From: Puffinus mauretanicus
Lineage: Eukaryota; Chordata; Aves; Procellariiformes; Procellariidae
Assembly: GCA_023333565.1 (NCBI GenBank)
Contig: JAJKFH010002041.1
Span: forward strand, 1 to 64,000
DNA: 64,000 bases
Reading direction: 5' to 3'
The notes under the pieces were generated by a model. The model was not told where the DNA came from. It searched no databases and saw only the letters and a list, made by a program, of their open reading frames with translations. Numbering within the stretch: position 1 is the first letter of the stretch; each line of letters starts with the position of its first letter. The translations under genes and the position numbers were made by a program. Below are positions 1 through 11,436 of the stretch, piece after piece.

Positions 1-426
1 TAACACAAAGGAGACCAGGGGGTAGCCTTGGTTCTAGGTAGATGGCTATATCAGTTCAGTAGATCAGCAGGCTATGCCAGTTGAGTCGTTCAAACAGCTG
101 TGTACCTGTTTGTCTCTGAGTAGATCAAAAGAGTGCATATGTCTTCCTAACTTAGCCAGGGGCAGGGTTACATGGTTCAGCCAACATATTGTATTAAAAC
201 TGGACAACACACAAAAAGAACTTCCAAAAGAGTAATGGGCTTGAGCTGGTTTCAGCCCATGTGTTTCCTACTGTTGGCTGGGGGTGACCAGCATTGTGAC
301 AGTGAGCATATTATAGAGAACGGTAATAAAATTCATGGTTGCATTGTGATTCATCTGGGTATTCCAATTGCTACTCTCTGCTATGTGCAGTTTATACTTG
401 TATTGTGATTTAAGAACATTGTTGTA

Positions 427-723
427 TCACGCTAAATCAAAATCCTGCGTAATGTCGTATAACTTCAAATAAGACATTAAACGGTCCATGTGAGGAATAT
501 CTAAAAGAACATGGTCAGAGAGCGTTAGACTCTGACACTGTGGAGGGATAAGCCCATTCACCAATACTTTATGGGGACCTGTTGTCTGGAAAGCACCTTT
601 GCAAAAAGGGGCCTGTGTATCTACATGGACAAGAAGTTGAGAACCGATGCAGCCTTGCAAAAAGAAGGCCAACAGCTTTTTCAGCTGCATTAGAAAGAAC
701 ATAGACAGCAGGTTGAGGGACAT
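427..723 (-). other. Unassigned open frame, possible exon
   Basis: A 98-codon open frame that I do not recognise. On the minus strand it contains a plausible splice acceptor: a pyrimidine-rich tract ending TTTCTAATGCAG with the exon side starting near 684, followed by about 85 open codons to a stop at 427. The residues (for example LVHVDTQAPFC and PQCQSLTLSDHVLLDIP) look compositionally like a globular protein and not like simple repeat. There is no neighbouring exon I can join to it and no known motif. It may be chance, an exon of an unseen gene, or an old mobile-element remnant. Confidence 0.15.
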
Positions 724-737
724 GGTCCTTACACTCT

Positions 738-1266
738 AGTCAGTGCTTGTGAATCCACATCTAGCATACTGTGTTCAGTTCTGGGCTCCGTGGCACACGA
801 AACACATGGAAATACTGAAGCAAGTCCAGAGAAGGGCCATTAAGATGATTAAGCAATTGAAGTATCTTCCATATGAGGAAAGATTAGGAGAGCTGGGATT
901 GTTTGACCTGGAGAAGAAAGGGCTCAGGGGGAGTCTTGTCAGTATGTATAAATACCTGATGAGAGTAGTAAAGAAGATGGAGCCAGATGTTTCTCAGTGG
1001 TGCCCAGCAACAGGGCAAAAGGCAATGGGAACAAACTGAAATACAGGACATTCCTTTTAAACCTAAGAAAAATCTTTTTTACTCTGAGGGCTGTTGAACA
1101 CTGGAATGGGTTTCTGAGGGAGGTTGTGGAGTCTTCGTCTGTGGAGATATTCAAAACCTGACTGGACATGACCCAGAGCAACCTGCTGTAGTTGATCTTT
1201 ATTCAAGCAGGAACGCTGGACTAGATGATCTCCAGACGTCGCTTCCAAGCTCAGCCTTTCTGTGAT
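738..1266 (+). mobile_element. CR1 LINE, 5'-truncated 3' end
   Basis: This is the C-terminal end of the CR1 reverse transcriptase ORF plus the 3' UTR. The frame at 743-1039 reads the typical block with [21 protein letters not shown] and YEERLGELGLFDLEKK, then breaks. The 3' end has the usual wording about two-dozen bases before the TGTGATCCTG tail. It is inactive, because it lacks the endonuclease and most of RT and carries frameshifts. Confidence 0.9.
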
Positions 1267-1267
1267 C

Positions 1268-1445
1268 CTGACAGTGATCAGACACTGGAATAAGGGACCT
1301 AGCTAAGTGGTGGGATTTACATCTTTGGAGGTATGCAAACTCACCCGAACAAGTTCCCGATCTAATTGGGCTTGCTTTGAGCAGGAAGTTGGCCTATAGA
1401 CCTCTTAGATTACCTTCTAATCTACATTACTCTGTGATTCTGTTC
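1268..1445 (+). mobile_element. CR1 LINE 3' tail, second older copy
   Basis: A second CR1 3' end follows the first in the same orientation. It runs from the segment corresponding to the RT C-terminus ('ggaataagggacctagc' region) to the terminal TCTGTGATTCTGTTCTA. It is more diverged than the copy before it, with no usable frame. Confidence 0.65.
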
Positions 1446-1862
1446 TAGATTCTATGATACAGGTGTAGGTTACCCTAAGGACTTCTCAGAATTAGTACTA
1501 CTAAATAGAGTATCTTTAGTGGGAAGAGAGAGAAAAAGTTATTGCCAGCTTAGGGACCTTAGATCTGGATAGGGTTCTGAGACTAATTAAGGCTTGTATG
1601 GGGATAGGGAGAGAGAAACTGGGAGCAGGTTCTGAGACCTGCAGATGTCCTCATTTTCATTTTGCCCTGTTGTTAGGCTCTGTCTCCCTGACCACTTGCT
1701 TTCCTCATGGGAGGTGGTGCGCATTCCTCTGAACTCTCTCTTCTCTTTCTTCAGGATGTCCCAAATCTCCCAAATCTTAGAGATGAACACTAGGTAATTT
1801 ATTATGACCTGTAGAAATCACTTTTACAGAGTAGAAAGGGAGTTAAATAAATAAGGAAAACC
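1446..1862. other. No gene seen
   Basis: Single-copy-looking DNA between CR1 copies and the first olfactory receptor. I see no exon-like frame, RNA gene or tandem repeat here. Confidence 0.4.
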
Positions 1863-2781
1863 CTAGATGAAATTCCTAAGAGCAACTTTGAATTCCTGGT
1901 TCCTTAGGCAATAGATGACCGGGTTGACAAGGGGTGTCAGGGCAGTGTATACCACAGAAACCAGTTTGTAGGAGCTGAAGGAAATCAATAGCTTGGGGCC
2001 TAGCATAGATAAACAGGGAGGCTGTATAGAACACCGTGACCCCTGAAACGTGAGAGGCACGGGTATAGAAGGCCTTGTAACACCCCTGGGCTGAGGAAAT
2101 GCCCAAGACAGCAGAGATGATGCACACATAGGAGACCATAATCACAATGAATGGTACAAGAAGGATGAGCAAGGCCAGTAAGAAATCCATAGGCTCAGCT
2201 ACTGACATGTCGGTGCAGGCTAGCTTCAGTATGGGAGAGACATCACAAAAGAAGTGGTTGATGACGTTGGGCCCACAGCAGGTCTGACGTGAAATGAAGT
2301 AAACCTTCCCTATGGAAATCAGGAAGACACTCATCCAGGAGCAAATGGCCAGACGGGCACAAAGAGTGTGATCCATGATGATTGGGTAACGCAATGGGTT
2401 GCAGATGGCCACATAGCAATCGTAGGCCATGACAGCCAAGAGAGTGCACTCACTGCAGGCCAATGCCAGGAAGAAGAATAGCTGAGCCATGTAGCCTGTG
2501 AAGGAGATGCCTTGTCTCTTTGTCACCAAGCTCACAAGCACTTTGGGCACTGTGACGGCAACGTACCAGATCTCCAGAAAGGAAAGATTGCCCAGGAAAA
2601 CATACATTGGCTTGTGAAGCTGGAGATTTGTCCAAACAAGCACAACAATCACTGCATTTTCTGTCTCTGTCAGCACATAAGCCAGGAAGAACATAAAAAA
2701 GAGCAGCAGCTTGATTTCCTGTTTACCTGGAAAACCAACCAGAATGAATTCAACCACATGGGTCGAGTTATTTGAGGGCAT
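1863..2781 (-). pseudogene. Olfactory receptor (class II, OR6-like), frameshifted
   Basis: Seven-transmembrane odorant receptor, single coding exon. I place the start at the Met at 2781, just before an N-glycosylation site (NNST), because it gives the usual receptor length; an in-frame Met at 2856 would add 25 atypical residues. Visible in order: the VEFILVGFPG start; TM1 with EN in place of the usual GN; KPMYVFLGNLSFLEIWY; CSECTLLAVMAYDCYVAICNPLRYP; the extracellular CGPNVINHFFCDVSPILKL block (typical of OR6-like receptors); and TM6-TM7 ending PLVNPVIYCLRNQEFK. Two faults stand out. The DRY arginine is Cys (MAYDCYVAIC). One extra base at about 1980-1981, between TM6 and TM7, breaks the frame, so the NPVIY block is read from a different frame down to 1863. 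It lies on the same strand as two other broken receptors downstream. The frameshift could in principle be a sequencing error, but the DRY change makes inactivity likely. Confidence 0.9.
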
Positions 2782-2859
2782 GCTGAGAATCATACAGAAG
2801 CTGCTATAGACTTTGCAGGAGAAGCAGATGAAGCAGCAGTTTGAACATCCTCTCAAGCT

Positions 2860-4150
2860 AGCTTGTATGCACAGACCGTGACTTGAAAATCTGTGTTTGC
2901 AATGAGAGCTGCCTGGATTGAGAAAAAAAAAAAAAAAGAGTCATCCATAATGAAAAAAAACCAACCAATGGCAACAACATAGCAACTTCACAAAGTACTA
3001 TTGAGGCACAAAGGGTATATTCTAAAGTAGACTGCAGGATTTTTCTAGGACCGTATTTTGTAAATACAATTAGGATCCTGCTCACACAACTGTGAGTTAC
3101 ATTTCTGATCCAGACCTCAAGCATCTCATGATGCTAACACAGCATGATCTGAAACGTGCTAGATTCATGAAAGGATGGAATGCTTAGGATATTTTTTTTT
3201 CCATACTCTATTGGTTTACATGAGTTTTTCACCCAACCTTCACATTCCGCCTCATCTGAAACTCACCCAGCTACTGTTGTAACACTATTCTGGACACTGA
3301 TCTTTAGTGCCTCTGAACTATTAGGGACAAAATTAATTAAGCCATTTCACTAAATCTTAAGGTTAGTCATCCTTGTGTAAGTCAATTTCTTCACAGAATG
3401 ATTGTTTCCTGTAAATGCCTATTATATCATTTCTAGATGTACTTCCATCTGTGCTGTTGTTAGTCTTTAAGATTGAGACAGGCACCTGTGTCTGCTTAAA
3501 TGCGGTAGGGTGGATCTCCTCGTGAATAATCTGGTTATGTAGTGAATATAAAAGTTAATGGAGAGACACAAACACTGTTAAGAAGTGACAATATCTCATA
3601 AAGCACAATAGAATGAATGAATCCACCTTCTCAAAGTGTTGGTCTTTCTCCTTTGACTAAAAGAGGACATTCAAATATGAAGTTAACCTGTTCTAAGTAA
3701 ACAGTGTGGAATTAATCACACGGTGGGTGATTAATTGTATATTAGTGATTCAGGGTACCTAACCATAACCATGTTTTGTGATGCTGTAGATATCTTGTCC
3801 TTTCAGCTCTCAGTCTGGAGGATGATGAGATTTCCATAGGTTCTGTGTCATACGTGGCAGGAATTTGTGAAACATTCTAGCACATCTGAAATACTTTCCT
3901 ATGGCTCTGTTTAGGCTCTTGAATCCCACCTTCAGTGTCCATATGTGAGACGTGTAATGTCTTTTGCATGCTGTAGTTATTTGGGTCATTCATACAGAGC
4001 AAAAACTCTACAGGACATTCAGAACTTTTTGGAGTGACACCTGCCAGGTAGAGAACAAAGGGCCTCTCAAAACATCACCAAGAGCCTATGCATGGACCAA
4101 ATTAATCCCTAATTAATACAATCCGTGACTCTAAACAGTGATTCATCTGG
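2860..4150. other. Intergenic DNA with one poly-A run
   Basis: No gene recognised. A 15-base A run sits near 2921-2938 and a T run near 3191. The rest is AT-rich, without tandem structure or a conserved-looking frame. Confidence 0.4.
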
Positions 4151-4156
4151 CCTTAT

Positions 4157-4375
4157 ATAACATTGTCAGCTCATGTCCAGCTTTTCATCCACCATTTCCC
4201 TGAAGTCCTTCTTGGGAGGGCTGCTCTCAATCCCTTCATCCCCCAGCCTGTATTGATACTGGGCGTTGCCCCAACCCAGGTGCAGGACCCTGCACTTGGC
4301 CTTGTTGAACCTCAGGAGGTTCACACAGGCCCAGCTTGTCCAGGTCCCTCTTACCCAAGACATCTGCACAGTGCC
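4157..4375 (-). mobile_element. CR1 RT fragment, inverted part
   Basis: Minus-strand frame with [26 protein letters not shown] and DEKLDMS, the CR1 RT segment that lies immediately upstream of the segment found at 4838 on the plus strand. Its outer (left) end corresponds to the point where the plus-strand part begins, which is the layout of a 5'-inverted LINE insertion. Confidence 0.85.
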
Positions 4376-4837
4376 TGTAAGTTTCTTATACCCTTAAGTT
4401 TCTACATCCTTCAGAAGCAAGAGCTGAAAGCTGGGTGGCATTATCTTCATCATCCCTCAACAAAAACATATTTTTAGACAATCCCTGCTATCTCACTTCT
4501 TAATCATACCTAGCACAGGAGAGGAATTCCGGAACTTAAACACAGGCAGCTCTAGTGCTGTGTTAGACCTTTTGTGATACTCTGCATGGCCTTCACAGAT
4601 CTTCTGCGGGTCCCATGTTATATCTGCCAACTCCAAGTGAGTGGCTAAGATATCACTGGCAGCTAAAATTGCACTATCTCACTCTATATAGGTGCCTGAA
4701 TATCACCATGAGTGCCTAAAGTGGAGTAACTTATATGCAATGCTAGCTGTTTAAGCTCTGATTATAGTCATATAACTATACATAATAAAGTGGAAGCATA
4801 AGCCATATAGATAATATGGGGCCTGTGTGAACCATGG

Positions 4838-5455
4838 GGCCAACCATATCCTGGGCTGCATCAAAAGAAGTGTGGCCAGCAGATCGAGGGAGGTGATTCT
4901 GCCCCTCTACTCTGCTCTGGTGAGACCCCACCTGGAGTACTGCATCCAGCTCTGCAACCCTCAGCACAGGAAAGACATGGACCTTTGGAGCGGATCCAGA
5001 GGAGGGCCATGGAAATGATCAGGGGGATGGAATGCCTCTCCTATGAAGAAAGGCTGAGAGAGTTGGGGTTATTCAGCCTGGAGAAGAGAAGGCTTTGGGG
5101 AGACCTTATTGCAGCCTATCAGTACTTAAAGGGGGCTTATAAGAACGATGGGGACAAACTTTTTAGCAGGGCCTGTTGTGACAGGACAAGGGTGAATGGT
5201 TTTAAACTAAAAGAAGGTAGATTTAGACTAGATATAAGGAAGAAATTTTTTACAATGAGGGTGGTGAAACACTGCACCAGGTTGCCCAGAGAGGTGGTAG
5301 ATGCCCCATCCCTGGAAACATTCAAGGTCAGGTTGGATGGGGCTCTGAGCAACCTGATCTAGTTGAAGATGTCCCTGCTCACTGCAGGGGGATTGGACTA
5401 GATGACCTTTAAAGGTCCCTTCCAACCCACCTATGCTATGATTCTATGATAAACT
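4838..5455 (+). mobile_element. CR1 LINE 3' end, plus-strand part
   Basis: Starts at the [17 protein letters not shown] block and runs through [34 protein letters not shown] and FRLDIRKKFFTMRVVKH to DGALSNLI, a stop, and the CR1 3' UTR ending ATGATTCTATGAT. One frameshift separates 4827-5018 from 4985-5362. It is non-autonomous, lacking the N-terminal RT and the endonuclease. Confidence 0.92.
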
Positions 5456-5696
5456 GCAAAAGGCATTTATTTTTAGTAACTCTATTGAGCGACTAAGTTT
5501 AGTTACAATGAGTCTGACCTATCTTCTGGTTTCTTTAAGTGAGGTGACAGAAATCCCATGATTAGACACAACCAACATAAATGCACAAACTCACTGTTTC
5601 ACATGCAGATAACTTGTTAATGCTTACATGCATCTATTATGCTATATTTGTAGTAAACTGCGAGGTTAATCCCTTTCACTAATGTGCTATGAGAGC

Positions 5697-5715
5697 ACAC
5701 ACACACACACACACA
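5697..5715. repeat. (CA)n microsatellite
   Basis: About nine and a half uninterrupted CA units. Confidence 0.95.
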
Positions 5716-7705
5716 TATTTAGCTATCCATTCATCTATGCTTATAGCAACATATCAACACAGTCTAGCTGATAATAATCTTTCTTTCTATATATGTATTA
5801 GATATATGTTTCTAATATAAGATTTGGGCAGACAGAAAAGGATATGCTGTACTAAAAGAGTGTAGACTGAACATACCTCCATTATTTCCATGGTGGGAAG
5901 ACTGTTTTTCCCCATGACTTCTTAATTGTCCACTTCAGTATTCTACTGTTCCTCCGTATCTCTGTCTGTCTATCTATATGCATAGCTGTGAAGAGAAATA
6001 AAAGCAAAAGTATTTCATAGCTTACATGTGAATATAAACACGTGTATGTGTAGATGTGTATGTTCTAGAATTAAATATTTGTGTGCAATATTTCTTAATA
6101 TTTCTTAAACATGTCATTTCTTAAACATTTCTTAAAAATGTCTTTTTTTTTTACTTCTCAATTAAAGACACTTTAAGGAAATGTGATTATCAAAAAATGA
6201 CAAACAATTCTCGTCAGATTAGTTCAATTTGGGATCAGAAGGTCTGATTCCATCCCTTAATTAGGCAAAACTTTGCCCACTGTATGCAAAAACTTTATGG
6301 TGCTAATGAACCATGAACCTCTACACAGGAGAAACTGTCAGAGACATTTGATAACAGCCTGCTCTGTTGTAAGTCACAGGCAGGGAAAATCTCATGTGAG
6401 GTCAATTTCAAGATGGCTACACTTTGCTCCTAAGAGGAGTCTCACCAATCCAAATATTAAATACAGACTTTAATCAATGAATTCTACAGAAGATTCCCTC
6501 TCTATAGCATGAAGCACCTGAAGTAGACTCTAAAATAATTCAGGTGAATTGTATTCGAAGAGTGGTTGACAACAGAGACATTGACAATAGAGAGAAACTA
6601 TGGAAAGGGGCTGTGCTGTTGGTATTGACCTCAGTACGTACACTTAGGGGAAATTAATCTCATGGTACCCAACTCTGAGGAAGAAGGAAGAAAGGAAAGA
6701 AGGGAAATGATAAAAAAGTGAAAAATTAAAAAGTGGAAAGGCAGGAAGGAGGGAAGGAAGGAATAGAGGAAGGAAGGACAGAGAGTGAGAAAAGCTGTTT
6801 CTATAATAAATGTGCATTAACATAAATGCTAAAACACAAAACACTACTTACTTGAGAGAAAAGGATAAAGATTAACATACCAGCCTATTTTTTTTCCTGA
6901 TGCTTGTTCTAAATAACTGATGATGAAAAGAAAAAGAAATGTCATTGGAAAAATGTCTTTTAAAGCATGAAAACAGAAATTTGCAGGGAAAAAAATGAAG
7001 TTTCATATAAAAAATAATTGAAGTAGTTTTCTATGGAAGTTAGAGATCAAGAAATAGACAAGGCTAGGAGACCACTGTTTCCTCTTCTGTGGCATGGGAA
7101 AAAATGAACCTCTTTCTCTTTAGGGACCAATGTGAGTTCTATATGTTGAGTTGCTCCTCATTCTCCAACATGAGAGGCTGGAGACTCCTGTGGTCAGTGA
7201 CACTGCTCTCATTTTTTTCAACTAGATCAAAGTTGCAGTACAAGAACCTTTACTTTGAGAACTGATAAGCAAATCAGATCCACACAGAATCTGTGCCAAA
7301 GGGAAAACACTGGTTTATACTTGCGATAGGCAGGATTTGGCTCCTCTATTTATATATTTACACGACCTAGTAATCTAGAATTTCCTTTATCTGTCTCTTT
7401 TGAATGGGTCATTACAATGAGATTGACTACTTCTTAGAATCCATGGACTGTATTTAGTAACTCTCCCTTGACTGGAAAGAAAACTACCATGATTAGCCTG
7501 GTATATACTAAAGGAGCAAGCCCCATATTACTTATGGGCATACAGTAATATTTTGTATGTCTTAGGGTATTTGACACTTCTGTACAAGACATATGTTAAA
7601 TTATGCCCTTCCTTACTGGGAGCAGGAAGCCAGGTGTGATGCTCTGGAGCACCTAAAATGTCAATACCTAATGACATATAGGCACACGAATCCTATCCTT
7701 ACCTT
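5716..7705. other. AT-rich intergenic DNA with a short GGAA tract
   Basis: No gene recognised. An imperfect GGAA/GAAG purine tract lies at about 6734-6780; the frame over it is low complexity. The rest shows no repeat family I can name. Confidence 0.4.
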
Positions 7706-8600
7706 CTATAAACTCATAGAATAATTTATGCTGGATAGGTCCTCAGGAGATCTGAAGTACAACCTCCTGCCCAAAGCAGGTGCAGTCTAACGAATACTAA
7801 GTTGAGGGGGATAAACAATTCCCTTGATTTACTGTCTATGGTGCTGTTTATACAGCCCAGAATACAGTTGAGCTGCTTTGCTGCCAGGGCACTCTGAAGA
7901 CTGATGCTCAGCTTGCTGTCTACCAAGACTCCCAAATCCTCTTTGCAGAGCTTCTACCTAGCCAGTCAGTCCCCTGCTTGTGTCATTGCCAGGGGTTATT
8001 CCTTGCCACATGCAGGAATTTGCATTTGTTTGCATCCTTGTTGAATTTCATGCAGTTCCTAGTGGCCAATTCTTCCAGCCAGTCTATGCCCCTGAGTATC
8101 TTTCCCCTCCCCCTCCCCCAGTTTGGTGTCATCTGTAAACCTGCTGGGTAAGCACTCCTTCACCTCTTCCTGCAGTATTTCAGGGTAGAGTAGACCCACT
8201 GACTACTCCAGATAGAATATGACCACTACTCCTCTGAGCCTGATAATCCAACCAGCCTTTTTATCCATCTAGTTGTCCATCCATCCAGACTGTAAAGCCA
8301 TAACTTGGCTACAATACAATGGAAGACAGTGTTGAAAGTCTTGCTAAAGTTCATGTAAATGGCATCTGCTGCTCTTCCTTCATCCACAAATCCAGTGATT
8401 TCATGACAGATATAGGTTGGCCAGGAATAATTTACTTTTGGTAAATTTATGCTGACTGCTCCCAGTCACCTTCTTCTTCATAGGACCAAAAGTGTGTTCC
8501 AAGAAGAATTACCCCGTGATTTTCCCAGGAGCAAAAGTGAGGATGTTGAATGGTCTGTAGTTTCTCAGATTGTCCTTTGAAGATGTTCACATTACACCCA
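7706..8600 (-). mobile_element. Old CR1 LINE fragment
   Basis: Minus-strand CR1. The 3' end is at 7706 (CTCATAGAATAATTTATG... on the plus strand), then the VLVDSKLS and CIKSTIDSKSRE-like region, the segment corresponding to LSKFADDTK (near 8115-8130), and the part corresponding to the [11 protein letters not shown] region near 8330-8360. It has many stops and is much older than the CR1 at 61.4 kb. Confidence 0.85.
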
Positions 8601-8889
8601 AAATTTGTTGCAGCAAAGGAAGCAGCGCTATTTTTTGTTCACTTCATCTGGTTGCCACAGTTCCACTTGCCTGCTATAGAACCTGAAAGTTTATCCTGCA
8701 GTAAGTCTATGTATACAAAGGTAATTTTAAACAAGTCCAGAGAGAGATGTCTGTGTTATGAGTACCCACATTGAGATAGATGAGTCCCAATGATGGGTCT
8801 TTCCTGACTTGCTGCCCATTTTACTCAGACTTTTCTCAGACTTTAGGGTAGTGGAGGTAACATGTGTATGAGGTGAATATCACTGCCGT

Positions 8890-9459
8890 GCTGATGGACA
8901 CAATTAAATTGCCTTTAAAGGGTAGAAATCATAACAGCCGGGACATGACAAGAGAATTGCTTCATTTAGCTGCCCATAGAGAACTGCAGTCTGTAGAATG
9001 CTGTTGGCATAGCCACAGGTGTAGGATGCCAATGCAAACTGATGGCATCCTTTTTTGACATCTTGGTGAGGTAGAACAGTGGGTTACCAATGGCCATGAA
9101 GCAGTCATAAGCTGTGACCACTATGAGGAAGTACTCTCTGGTGACAAAGAGAGGAAACAACATCAGCTGGGCTACAGATCGCCACAGGAAATGACCTGCA
9201 TCTCAGCAAAGAAGCAGTCCATGGAGTGGCAATGGCAGAGGGGTGGCAGGGGTCCCCAGAGGGCAGATGGAGAGGTTCTTGAGGAAGTATGGTTGTTTGG
9301 TAATAGATGAGTTTTTATACCAATTATAACAGTCATGGCATTCTTTCCCAAGGGCGTAGTGACATACAACAGTAGGAAGACCATGAAAAAAGATCTGCAG
9401 TTCTAGCTGATTTTGAATCCTGTCCGTGTGGACTCGGTCACCATGCAGCAATTTTCCAT
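8890..9459 (-). pseudogene. Olfactory receptor pseudogene, truncated after TM4-TM5
   Basis: The start codon (9459) is followed by MENCCMVTE, the usual receptor N-terminus. Pieces then appear in shifting frames: LELQIFF; a TM1 remnant VFLLLYVTTPLGKNAMTVIIG; a TM2 remnant near LSICPLG; FFAEMQVIS; then TREYFLIVVTAYDCFMAIGNPLFY (TM3 and its junction) and, one frame over, LASYTCGYANSILQT (TM4). It has an in-frame TAG near the N-terminus, at least three frameshifts, DRY changed to DC, and no TM6-TM7 block. The pattern fits a class II receptor of the OR5/OR8-like kind, but subfamily assignment is uncertain. Confidence 0.85.
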
Positions 9460-10680
9460 GGCAGGTGCCTGATGAAGAACAAAAGTTAACAGAATAAAGT
9501 TGAGTTCATGTTGGAGTTACTTCTGCTTTCTACCTCAGATGAGAGGTAAAAACAGCCAAGTATTTATTCGTGTAAGTGTATGCGTATAAATTCATTCCTA
9601 TACATAATACACGTATATATACACATAAAGTATATACCTGTGCATGTATATCATGATTTGTAAACATAATACATTACTTTCCTTTTTCCATATTATTGTC
9701 ACAAGTTATATTTATCTGTAGAATTAATAAAAGACAAGAAATAAACAAAAGAAAACCAAGGAACAAATTTAACTTTCCCCTTCCAGCTTTTTGCTTTCCT
9801 TTTTGAAGTGGGAATTGGTGAAAGTGGAAAAGATCATAGTAAATGAAGAACCAAGTGAAAATTCAGTATAGTTTCTAATCTCTTTTTATTTCCAAAGAAG
9901 TTTTAGTTTTGAAAATTTCAATACTGCAATTACAATGATTCTAACTCTCTTTGAACTCAGGCGTACCAATGAAGCCATTTTTTCTGTTAACTCAGCTGTT
10001 CTTGTGATTAAAAGAAAGCAGATTATCTTTCTTTATTTTATCCAGCCATCACCGAGGACTTGGCTTCTATTCTGTTCTAGTTTATGGGCTCATATTTCTA
10101 TTCCTAAGCTCATATTTATATTCATATTCATGATCACCTTAATCTAAGAAAAAAAAATAAACTGAGTTCATATAAGGAGAAATGGTGTTTTTTTTCTTTG
10201 TTCTAAGTATAAGTATGTATAGTAAATATTGCTTACTGTATCTTCTGTTTTCTTAACATTCATATCTGAGGCAACTGTCTAGCTTCCCTGTATGGCTATT
10301 AGAGAGAAACAGGCAATTCCAGAGAACAGTCATCTAAACACCTGATTTATTAGAAGAGTAGTGATTTTAAGAAGTGTTAAATTTATTGTAGAAGTACTGT
10401 GCAAGACTGCTTCAGATGAAGTCATCTCATAGTATTTAGACATAAACAGATAATACCAATTTGAACTTCATGTTTCTCAGAATTAAATTTCATTTTCCTG
10501 CCTTCAGTTACTTAAAAGGGGCCAAAAGAGGTGGCAAAATACAAATGTGCAATACCATTTTACAGCTGTATCGTAGTCTGTCTGACTTCTGCTGCTGTTC
10601 AAGAAGGCTAGAGGTCTCCTTTAGTCCCTGTGTCATAGCTGCTAGCCTGTGCAATTCTCTTGGATTTGCTTCTTCCTAGA
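9460..10680. other. AT-rich intergenic DNA
   Basis: No gene recognised. The stretch near 9585-9670 is rich in alternating TATA/CATA steps. The open frame at 9935-10147 has no motif and ends in low-complexity residues. Confidence 0.4.
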
Positions 10681-11249
10681 TGTCGTGGTCTAACCCCAGC
10701 CAGCGAATAAACCCCACGCAGCTGCTCACTCACCCCTCACCACCTCCGGTAGGATGGGGGAGAGAATCGGGAGGGCACAAGTAGGAAAACTCCCGGGTTG
10801 AGATAAAAACAGTTTAATAATTGAAATAAAACAAAGTAGAACAGTAATAATAACAATGAGAACAACAACAATAACAGACTATACAAAGCAGGCAATGCAC
10901 AATGCAACTGCTCACCGACCGCCGACCACGTGTCACGAACGTGGGGCGAGACCCCCCACACCCCTGGTTTTTATACTGAGCATGATGTCACATGGTATAG
11001 AATACCCCATTGGCCAGCTGGGTCAACCACCCCGGCTAGGCTCCCCCACCCCCGACAGGTTCCCCTGCAAGTGACAGGGCATGGGAGGCTGAAAAGAGAA
11101 ACCAAAAGTCTCCCCAGTGCAAGCACCACCCAGCAACAACCAAAGCATCAATGGGCCATCAACACTCCTCTCATACCAAACCCAAAACACAGCACACCCC
11201 CCAAGCTACTGGGAAGAAAGTTAACTCTGCCCCAGCCGGAACCAGGACA
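10681..11249 (-). mobile_element. Solo LTR of an avian ERVL-type element
   Basis: 569-bp LTR in minus orientation with terminal TG...CA. Its ends read TGTCGTGG and CCAGGACA on the plus strand. It is flanked by a perfect 5-bp target duplication, CTAGA, at 10676-10680 and 11250-11254. In the transcribed sense it has a TATAAAAA box at 10968-10975, and an ATTAAA-type polyadenylation signal lies near 10813. It is homologous to the LTRs at 38944 and 50015. The solo state with intact TSD implies LTR-LTR recombination after insertion. Confidence 0.92.
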
Positions 11250-11436
11250 CTAGAAATATATTTCAGGGGGAAAAATGAATAAGTCATTAAGTAAATATAA
11301 AAATAAAAATCCATTTTTTCAGTGGTTCATATGGAGAATATCAATATGATTGCCATTGCAAATCCTTTGTGAGACTTTGCTTTGTCCTCTTCGCTTCTGG
11401 CTGCTTCTGAAAATGCTTTCTTTGAAAGCATGTGAC

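Noticed and set aside
2243..2449. Second minus-strand frame inside the first olfactory receptor
   Set aside because: Alternative-frame shadow of the receptor coding sequence.
6644..6844. Phe/Leu/Ser-rich minus-strand frame
   Set aside because: It is a translation of the GGAA/GAAG purine tract; low complexity only.
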